Notes under the pieces: model-generated
Told to the model about the DNA's origin: nothing
Database searches by the model: none
Seen by the model: only the letters and a program-made list of their open reading frames with translations
DNA from: Mesotaenium endlicherianum
Lineage: Eukaryota > Streptophyta > Zygnematophyceae > Zygnematales > Mesotaeniaceae
Direction of reading: 5' to 3'
Assembly: GCA_009602735.1 (NCBI GenBank)
Contig: WELA01002856.1
Span: 253,640 to 283,718, forward strand
DNA: 30,079 nucleotides
Made by a program: the position numbers and the translations under genes
Part shown: one piece after another, positions 1 through 7,340 of the stretch
Layout of the letters: every line of letters begins with the position of its first letter
Numbering within the stretch: the first letter of the stretch is position 1

Positions 1-186
1 ACTTTTGCCACATGGAGTTCTTCTAGGTCTTTCCTCTAACTTCGAAAATGCCTTGGAAGGTTCAAAGGACATGAACCAAGTTACTAGAGTACCTATTCAC
101 ACTTGACTCCACACAATACTACTCCAAATATATTTGAAAACATTAAAATATATGCGAACTAATATATAATAACTCAAATCACTACA
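1..186 (-). repeat. LTR fragment of the nested chromovirus family, inverted and cut by the window edge
   Basis: This stretch is the reverse complement of the first about 186 bases of the 503-bp LTR found at 11476-11978 and 13992-14494. Its inner edge at 186 is the LTR start (TGTAGTG on the minus strand). At several sites where the two nested LTRs differ it carries the base of the 3' copy. The sequence to its right (187 onward) does not match the nested element's polypurine tract or interior, so this is either a solo LTR or the 5' LTR of an element extending leftwards out of the window. Confidence 0.93.
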
Positions 187-675
187 CCCAGCCCACCTGC
201 CCAAGCAGGGGAAGAAGCTGATCTGACTGTACTGGGCAGCAGACACAGGCAGAAATCCCCAGAGGACAAGGGTGCCAGAAGAGGGACACGCGGGTGAGCC
301 CGAGGTATGCCGGCCTCCCCCTCCGCTCAGGGGCATGTACCTCTAGCCAATGTATTTCAGCATCCTACTAGAATGCCTGTCTATGTGGGGATCAACACCC
401 AAGTGGTTGAAGAGCAGGCTACCATCCTTCGTTCTCCTCGAGGTCCAACTTTAGAGCAAACAGGGTTCTTTAGAAGGCCAGCTAACAGACCTAGAGGGCT
501 GTCCAGATCTAGGTCCAGATCTCCGTCCCCTGATCCTGAAGCTCCAGGAACAACCCTTTAAGGTGACAGGCTGAAAAGACAGTCAGTAGGGGGAGGCTGG
601 TCAGGGTCAGTTCCTTTATTTAAGGCTTTTGCAGTTTAATGTTGTCGAGGCGACAACAAGTTAAGTGAGAGGGAT
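187..675 (+). other. Possible 3' end of an unrelated LTR retrotransposon, with an 84-codon ORF
   Basis: I do not recognise a gene here. A plus-strand ORF at 307-561 (84 codons) has an Arg/Ser/Pro-rich end (RSRSRSPSPDPE) and no known domain. Downstream, 640-674 holds a TCGAGGCGACAACAAG stretch and a purine-rich AAGTGAGAGGGA directly before a TGTAATG that could be an LTR start. This arrangement is common at the 3' end of Ty3/gypsy elements. No second copy is present in the window to prove it. Confidence 0.3.
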
Positions 676-1353
676 TGTAATGAATCAATGTATTAGTGAA
701 TATAATATTCATTTAAAGATAATTGTTAATTAAGTTCAGCCTGCTCAACTTTAGTTAATAGTCAGTCTGCTGGACTTTACATAATTATCAGTTTAATGAC
801 TTAGCCGGAAGCAGCAGGCTGAAGTCCATATAAGTCAGCTTGCTGACCCATTCTTTGACAGCCAGCTGACTTCCGTACACGGTAGCAGCGAACTGCCTTG
901 ACATACACCTAAGTACGATGTGCTAGATGAATCGCCAGATGACATCCCTATGATAGATGGCTATTCGGGATGATAGGAAATGGCGGTGGATTTGGTTAAC
1001 CGAGGTCCTACCAACGTGGTTAACTCCCGGGTAGGCGGTGCCATCGCACTGACCGTTGAACAGTAAACTCATTCCATGTACATATGCTAGGCATTGCTCT
1101 CGAGTTCGGCATTCGGAAACGAGGCCAACTCTCTTTTACAGCTTACTGAGAGATATCTGAATCCAAGGCGAGAAGCCATTGATACGCACTGTCTTCTAAC
1201 CTTGCTTATGTATGAGTTTACTGATTTGCATTATTGATGCTAGTTTACTCGCATTTGACTTACGAGTATTATTCACTGCTAGTGTATTGTCCTTTGCCGT
1301 TTAACCAGTTAACGGAAATTGTTAATCGCTTATTTGGTAAGTCGATTCATTTC
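676..1353 (+). repeat. Putative LTR (weak) flanking the methyltransferase retrotransposon
   Basis: The stretch starts with TGTAATG after a purine-rich tract and has a TATA-like CATATAAG at 828-834, about 150 bp in, as expected for the U3 promoter of an LTR. It contains several AGCCTGCT/CAGCTTGCTG-like short repeats between about 735 and 870. No matching second LTR, target duplication or coding domain is visible. Its right edge is where the methyltransferase element begins. It holds no convincing gene; the small ORF at 1234-1470 crosses the LTR boundary and is judged chance. Confidence 0.25.
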
Positions 1354-2779
1354 TGTCAGATTCAGAGAAAATCGCCCGTCAGGCTTTCACAAAGTCACAG
1401 CTTACAAAACTCTGAAAGTACACGTCTATGCTGGCCTGGGTCAAGCTCTTCACTTAACACCTCGCCTTAACAGTTCTTTATTGCCAGGCTAGGCTCACTC
1501 AGTTCTTCACTGAGAGCTTTATCTGCCAATACTACCCTCTCTCTTCGAGATGCGAATGCGACTTCTGAGAACTTGGAAACTGACACACAACTCACCAATT
1601 TAAGACTGCTTCACACACACTTGTGATTGTGCTAATCTCCTAGCCGATTCTATTCTGCAGTTCTCCTACTTTCAACAGTGAGATTCCTTCTTGGGAACTC
1701 CTACAAACCTAACTCATCTATGATACATTGAGAACAATCTTCAGCGTCGGCAGAAGCGTGGGGCCTCGGCTCTCCAATGGCCTTGGGAACTCCTTCTTCT
1801 TCTTTGCGCCCTTCTTCTCCTTCCTTCTGCTCCTTCTGCTCCTTCTGCTTCTTGGCAAAAGTGCGTGAGAGTGAATGACATGTCTCAGGCAAGATTCGTG
1901 CCTTTCGCAGGCACCACACAGCGTCATCTTTCGAGAATTCCGTGCTTAGTCACAAAGCTTAGCTGCATGTCGCTTCTGCCTAGCCTTGCTCAACTCAAGC
2001 TCGTAGTCACTCGGCATGCATGCACACCTCGTGACTGTTGCGCGTGGCTGCTTAGCTTCTCAGCTGGCAATCACGCCTAATTGGCTCATGGCGAAGAACT
2101 CCTGAGCGGCGTGTACAAGCAAATGCCACTTGCTCAAGATTCCCAACCGGGCGGCCGTAACCTATCTTGGCTTGCGGCCATGACCTGGTTTAATCTGCCA
2201 GTCACACAGTACCTGACTTGGTACCTGCTGGACGGCTCATCACTGATCCCCAGCTTCTAGCCTCGCGGTTGTCTATGCTGTCAAAACCTCCCCCATCCCT
2301 GGGTGTGGGGCACATTGACATTGACCCCTTGCCAGTGGTCTTGACGCCGACATAACCGCTGACTGCGACGTAATCAGTCAAGTGGTCGGTGAGTCAACGT
2401 TGACTTTCCGTACCTGGGTGGCCGTAGCTTGCGCTGCGCGTGCGGCACCGTCAAACGGATAATAGTCGCGACAGCTGTCGTGCCTAACAGTGTCGGTCCC
2501 TCGGCACGTGCGTAGCCTTCCAGCACGTGTGCCTTCGACCTGGTCGATGTGTCGGTGGCCCTCCTCACGTGTGGGCAAACATGGTCGATCGACCTTCGCA
2601 CGTGTGTCGGTGACAAGCCTCACCAAGGTTGACCCATCCCTGGGCTCCTGAACTTGCACCATGCAACCATGACCAACACACAGAGCAATGTTCTCCTTCA
2701 CTTAGCTCTCACCATCTGCTCATCCTAAGACTTCGCAAAAAATTTTAAAATTACTTGCTTTGCCTTAATTCCTCTTACA
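1354..2779 (-). repeat. 3' LTR of the methyltransferase retrotransposon (about 1426 bp)
   Basis: On the minus strand it starts TGTAAGAGG immediately after the polypurine tract and ends CTGACA, giving TG...CA ends. Bases 1355-2473 match 14977-16106 almost throughout; 2474-2779 (the first 306 bp on the minus strand, the U3 side) has no partner in the right-hand copy. A pyrimidine-rich block at 1795-1858 (CTTCTGCTC repeats) is shared by both copies. No 5-bp duplication can be checked because the other end is truncated. Confidence 0.88.
2505..2604. promoter_or_regulatory. Cluster of four CACGTG palindromes (G-box/E-box) in the LTR U3
   Basis: CACGTG occurs at 2505-2510, 2524-2529, 2566-2571 and 2599-2604, four times in 100 bp, within related GGTCGA/TGTCGG-containing repeats. 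CACGTG is the core bound by plant bZIP and bHLH factors, so an enhancer role in the element's promoter is a reasonable inference. The whole cluster lies in the part of the LTR missing from the 5' copy. Confidence 0.5.
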
Positions 2780-2790
2780 CCCCTCCCTTT
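2780..2790 (-). other. Polypurine tract of the methyltransferase retrotransposon
   Basis: On the minus strand AAAGGGAGGGG directly precedes the LTR start TGTAAGAGG and overlaps the last base of the integrase-tail stop codon (TGA at 2792-2790). A stop codon running into the polypurine tract and then the LTR is the usual end of a Ty3/gypsy pol gene; plus-strand DNA synthesis would be primed here. Confidence 0.88.
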
Positions 2791-3296
2791 CAGCTGCTGA
2801 GGCGTCCCTGCCTTTTCTGCTGAAAGCTATTTCCAGCCCTGCGGCTAGGGGTTTTAGGAAGGCAGTCAGGACATACCCATCGTCCTGCCATAATCTCTTC
2901 CTCGCCAATGCAGAAAGTGTGCCAACGGGCACCACACTTATCGCAAGTTACCATTGCTTCCTGATCATCCAGCACTTTGCAGCTGGCACAAGGCGTGGCT
3001 GGCACCAATTCCTCGGGCACAACCCTAATCGTAGGATCAATATTCGGCAAATGGCATAGCGAGCAATTCTGCACGTGGTCTCTCATGGTCTTACCATCAG
3101 AACCTTCCAGTTCTAACACACCATTGTCAATTGCATGTTTCACGCGTAAGAACACTGCACCTGAACTGGTGTCGATGGTGGTCTTGGTCTGGCGCTTGCG
3201 ATTGACGAAGTCTCCTTCTTGAATGTGCGTCATCTGCAGGCGGTAGCTCCCGTCTCGCGTCCTGGCGTAAACGCTGCGTATCTCTTTTCTGCGCAA
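2790..3296 (-). pseudogene. Integrase C-terminal segment with PHD finger (pol fragment)
   Basis: 168-codon open segment forming the end of pol. Residues about 10-75 (GDGSYRLQ-type start, GDFV, LELEG) look like the SH3-like barrel after a retroviral integrase core. Then come CSLC at 78-81 and a full C4HC3 PHD finger: C103, C106, C118, C121, H126, C129, C142, C145, spacing CX2C-X11-CX2C-X4-HX2C-X12-CX2C, with the expected Trp two residues before C142 (W140). PHD fingers commonly bind histone H3 tails, so this module may steer integration to particular chromatin; that is inference. The N-terminal end is joined to the integrase core by a frame change near 3255, where one T too many in a TTT run would explain it. 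The first residues given by the open frame upstream of that point are therefore not part of the true protein. It ends at the polypurine tract. Confidence 0.85.
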
Positions 3297-3930
3297 TTTT
3301 TAGATTGTCCAGCGCAGCCGGCATCATGCGCTCAAATAACGCCTTACGACGTACCATCACCTTTAGCAGTTCATCAGGGCTGTCCAGGTCTTTCACCTGT
3401 TCAATCTCCTGCTTGATGCTGCTGGGCACTACTGGACTTCTGCCAAGCAGTATCTGATATGGCGAGTACTTTGCCAAGGCAGCCTGCTTGCTAAATCTGT
3501 AACCCATAACCAACCATGGCAGGGCCAGATCCCAATCACGCTTGTCATGCTCAAGCCAAAACTTGCGCAAAGCAGACTTAATGGTTTGCACCATCCTTTC
3601 TGCCAGACCATCTGCTTCCGGATGATCTCTAGACGTAGTGCAATGATCGATGAAGCATCTATCCAAGAGTTTCTGAAATGACCCTTGGAACTCGAACCCT
3701 TGGTCTGTCAGCACTTTTGCTGGAGCTCCATGACGCACAATCACACCATTGAGGAGTGCTTCCGCGGTCCCTAGACTCTCCTTAGCAGCCAGAGGCACGA
3801 CCTCTATCCACTTAGAGAAATGCTCAATCATGACCATGATATACTTGTTACCTCGCTTAGACAGCGGTAGCTCACCTGCGAGATCACAGCTCCAGCGGTA
3901 GCCTAGGCCCATGATTGGCAGAGGTTGCAA
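3127..3930 (-). pseudogene. Integrase catalytic core, Ty3/gypsy type (pol fragment)
   Basis: The DDE core that inserts cDNA into host DNA. Visible in order: WSCDLAGELPL (first Asp), KVLTDQGFEF (second Asp) and HPEADGLAERMVQTIK (Glu) about 35 residues later, a full DD35E triad. After it come the conserved ALPWLVMGYR and SPYQILLGR blocks typical of gypsy integrases. The true reading leaves this frame near 3255 (change into the PHD-containing frame), so the Arg-rich last about 45 residues are out-of-frame sequence. It joins the upstream zinc-binding part by another frame change near 3930-3935, explained by one missing base. Confidence 0.9.
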
Positions 3931-4640
3931 GTGTGGATGTTGCCTGTAAAACTAGCCTTGACGCGATCACAGCTTTGGCAGGCCTTGATCACATCTTCAC
4001 ACTGTTGCTTCATGCCCCTCCACCAGTAAGACAGCTCCAAAAGACTATACGTCTTCTTGACACCATAGTGTCCAGTGTTCTCGTGCATTTCCTGCACAAG
4101 AGCTCGTCTCCTGATGGGTTCTGGCACTAACTTCTCCTGACCAATTTCTTCAATTTTGAAGAGGTTGTTGCGTTTCCAGCAAAACCTTTTAGCTCGATGG
4201 CTTACCTGGTCCTTCTCCTTCTCTGATAGCACTTCCAAGTGAGTTCCCGTCTGCAGCCAGTGCATAGTAGCTTGATCTTTCCAGATCTCCAAACTGAACA
4301 GGGGTAGAGGCTCAGCTTCACCTGATGCTACCATTCCAGCCATTTCGGCTAGGCAGGCCACCAACTCTGCTGGGCTGCTCGGATGTTCGTCCTCTCGAGC
4401 TCCTGTTATGTCGTCGGAAGATGGGTCTGGGTTCCTGCTGAGTCCATCGGCGTCGTTGTTGAGCACTCCTGCTCTGTGTACCACCGTCACTTGGTACTCT
4501 TGCAGCTTAAGAGCCCAGCGAGCCAACTTACCAGTGAGGTCTCCATTCTTCATCAGCCATAGTAATGGTGAGTGATCCGTGATCAGCGTGAAGGGTCTTC
4601 CCCACAGATACTCTCTGAAGTGTGTGACAGCCCAAACCAC
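3903..4640 (-). pseudogene. RNase H C-terminal part plus integrase HHCC zinc domain (pol fragment)
   Basis: It begins with the second half of the RNase H domain (FREYLWGRPF, LITDHSPLLWLM with the conserved Asp, then NNDADGLSR). The integrase N-terminal zinc domain follows: HENTGHYGVKKT supplies the two His, and CEDVIKACQSCDRVK the Cys pair. It is in the same frame as the segment at 4683-5057, separated only by a TGA at 4683-4685; a C-to-T change of CGA, or G-to-A of TGG, would give it. The reading frame shifts into the integrase core near 3930. Confidence 0.88.
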
Positions 4641-4682
4641 TGCCGGCAGCTCTCCTTTGTAGGACGAGTAGTTGCTCTCCGC

Positions 4683-5057
4683 TCAATTGTCAGAGCGTGA
4701 GGCATAGGCAATGACATACTCCTCTCTAGGACTTGCGGCCTGAGTGAGCACTGCGCCAATTCCTACACGACTCCAGTCAGTGTGCAGATTGAACAGCTTG
4801 GAGTAGTCAGGCGTTCGCAAGATTGGGGCTGTAACCAGTCGCTCCTTAAGCTCGTTCATGGCTTTCTCCTGAGCTTCTGTCCACACAAAAGGCACATCCT
4901 TTTTCAGGAGTTCCGTCAGGGGTTTAGCAATTCTGCTATAATCCTTCACAAACTTACGATAGTATCCGCTTAGCCCTAACAGAGCTTTCAGCTTAGACAC
5001 ATTCGCAGGTGCAAGTATCTTGTAAATAGCCTCAGTCTTCTCAGCCTGAGGGGACAT
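4683..5057 (-). pseudogene. RT thumb/connection and start of RNase H (pol fragment)
   Basis: Contains the conserved gypsy stretch after the RT palm (LKALLGLSGYYRKFVKDYS, then AKPLTELLKK) and the start of RNase H (FNLHTDWSRVGIGAVLTQ, with the first catalytic Asp; YASRS close to the end). It is joined upstream to the palm fragment by a frame change near 5045-5055, at a GGGAAAA run where one missing base restores continuity. It ends at an in-frame TGA (4683-4685), beyond which RNase H simply continues. Confidence 0.9.
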
Positions 5058-5515
5058 AGCATTTTCCCAATCTCATGTCCTAGGTAAGGCACGTGTGCCT
5101 CAAAGAATCTGTACTTCCCAGGATGCAGCTTCATCTGGAATTTTTCCAGGCGCTGGAACACTTGTTCCAAGTGCTCGAGGTGCTCCTCTATGGACTTGCT
5201 GAATACTACCACATCGTCAATGTATGGCTTAGCAAAATCCAGCCCCTCCAGCACTTTATCCATAGTCCTCTGAAATATGGCTGGGGCATTTTTCAGCCCA
5301 AATGGCATTACTGTCCATTGCCAAAGTTCCCTTTGAGCCCAGAAAGCGGGCTTACCTCGATCTTCTGTTTTCACAGGGATTTGGTTGAAGCCTTGGCGCA
5401 GATCGATGATGCTGAACACCTTCCCGGTGGTGGCAATCGCAAGATCCGCTCCGGCGTAGGCATCACATAGCTGTCTGGCTCCGTGTACAGATTCAGTCGC
5501 CTGTAATCTCCACAC
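4988..5515 (-). pseudogene. Reverse transcriptase palm (pol fragment)
   Basis: Core of the reverse transcriptase, which copies element RNA to DNA in virus-like particles. Motifs in order: FSIIDLRQGFNQIPV (first catalytic Asp), WTVMPFGLKNAPAIFQRTMD, PYIDDVVVFS (catalytic YIDD box), and KLHPGKYRFF followed by YLGHEIG. All three metal-binding aspartates are present. The first about 25 residues of the open frame are out-of-frame sequence; the true upstream part is in the neighbouring segment, and the switch lies near 5440. The tail after YLGHEIG is also out of frame. Confidence 0.92.
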
Positions 5516-6696
5516 ATACGAGTGGCAGTGTAATTGCCGGCCTCGTCCTTTTTAGCGACTACTACTGTGGGAGCCCCATGCACTGAGGTAGATTTTCCAA
5601 TCATGCGGAGCTTATGCAGCTCTTCGCTAGTTTTCTCCACACAGTCCCATTCTGTCTGACTAAGCTTATGCGGCCCAAGTCTGACTGGGTTATCAATAAT
5701 TAGTGTGAACTCACACACACTGGCAGTGATTCTACCAATCTCCTCCTTAGTAAAAGCAAACACCTTGCGGTGTTTCTTCAGCAACCTTTCTACTTGTGCT
5801 CTCTGCTGGGCTGAGACCATTTTCCCAAATGGCAAAAGCCTCAGTTTCAGGTTGCTTCTCCCCAACAAAGGCATCCAGTAGTTGCAACTCATTGGGTGCA
5901 GGTGTGGGCTTTTCGCCCTCATCCTGGCCCTCAGGCTTTCTGCCTGATTTTGGCTCTCGAGCTTTTCTGCCTGATTCTTAGGAGGTGGGGTAGCAAGCTT
6001 TGCACCTTGCTCCTCCGTTGCCATAGGCTCTGCAGCCTGCTTCCTAGGCTTTTTACCTTTTCCAATGACGCGTCGCCTCTCCTGCTGTGAGGTGTACGTC
6101 AGGCGCCTCCGGATGGGTTGCCTTAGGAACTTTTCTTCGTCGACTGCAGTCCAACTGGTCCCAGTTCCTCCTTCTTCACGTGGCCGAGGTTGGTTAGCCA
6201 CTGGCCAACCTGCAGGACCTGTCCTAGGGCTGATTACCCAGCCCCACTCTCGCTCAATAACAACCATGCGGGCGACGGTCGTGCCATACTCCTCCCTTGC
6301 GGGTGGTGTGACCGTCCATGCCTGCGCCAACGTTTGCGACCTTTGAGATGCCGCTAGTTTTGCGAGGAAAACATCATCCGCTGCGGTCAAGCGGCTCATA
6401 TCCATCAGTTCCCATTCTGGGATTGCAGGTGTCATGGGAGCAAGTGCCTCCGGCCTCGACATCCTAAGATCTGATAGTTGCAACAGCGGCGTGTTAATGC
6501 CTGGCGGCACACTAATGTCCAATGCCATTGCCCTGCGAATCAAGCCGTCCTCTCCCTCTCTCTGCAGAATATCCCGCAGAGGAGGAGGAGGTGGGGCTGT
6601 GGTTCCTCGCGGAACGCCCTCTCTCTGAGCCTTCCCCTTATGCTTGAAATATCGCTTTAGCATCCTCCTAAAAGATGCGTTACCCTCACGGGCCAC
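5371..6696 (-). pseudogene. Pol linker and N-terminal fingers of reverse transcriptase (pol fragment)
   Basis: 441-codon open frame starting at a GTG, not an ATG, so it is a continuation rather than a separate gene. The first about 265 residues are a Pro/Arg/Gln-rich linker with no domain I recognise. From about residue 290 it becomes recognisable RT: a RLLKKHRKVFAF block, HKLRMIGKSTSVHGAPTVVV, then CGDYRRLN, the usual fingers-domain motif of gypsy RT. The last about 25 residues, after YVMPTPERI, are out-of-frame sequence past the change near 5440. The upstream join to the segment at 6657-7340 is a frame change near 6690-6720. Confidence 0.85.
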
Positions 6697-7340
6697 CTTC
6701 CTTGGTCTGCTTGCGCGACCTTGGGCTTACCTTGCGCTGTCTCCACTTTAGCAGTGCAGGCAGTCACCTCCTGCCATTGCGGCGGTCGTGCAGTTGACTT
6801 GGGCACTGCCACTGAAAGACTGGCAGTAGGGGTACTGGATGTTGGTGACCTTAGTTCTTCATAAAGGTCTGCCGGGCTTGGCCCCATCAGGTGGTCAGCT
6901 ACCCAGTCGTCTGTCCTCAACTCCTGCAAGTCAAGCAGATCCAACTCTGGCGTGGGAAAACGTGGAATTTCTTCCCTGGCTTCCCCTCCATTGTTGAGTG
7001 ATGGCAACTCAAACTCTGGGAGGCCTTGCATCTCTGCATCCTCTCCCTCCTCCGGCTTCTCTGTTCCAGGAGGCGGCGGTTCTTCATCCCCTCCTGCTTT
7101 GAGCCTCCCCATGTTGATGATGGCTGACTGTAGAGCGCGAGCTGCTTTCGCCACTTTCTCTTCCTTGAGTCGAGGGGCGTCTGCTTCCAGCAATTGCTCC
7201 ATGATTTGCCTGGTGCTCGACTCAGCTGTGCTGCCAACTGTGTCTTGTAGTTGCCCTTTGGCCTCTGGCGCTGGGCTCATCAGAACAGGTGTGGCGGGCA
7301 ATCTCTCGATTGTCTCCTTCCTGCGTTCTTCAAAGATCAC
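6657..7340 (-). pseudogene. Acidic/proline-rich linker between methyltransferase and RT (pol fragment)
   Basis: 227-codon open segment starting at a GTG that overlaps the TGA ending the protease-methyltransferase frame (7339-7337). The reading frame is one base back (-1) from that ORF. Composition is Glu/Pro/Ser/Thr-rich (EEPPPPGTEKPEEGEDAEM, LDLLDLQELRTDDW); I recognise no domain. The -1 overlap could be a programmed frameshift between gag-pro-DNMT and pol, but I see no clear heptanucleotide slip site, and later pol frames shift in the same direction, so simple base loss is at least as likely. Confidence 0.6.

Noticed and set aside
5093-5470. Long plus-strand ORFs opposite pol (for example 5093-5470, 8381-8851, 6952-7389)
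   Set aside because: They are antisense shadows of gag-pol coding sequence without domains of their own.
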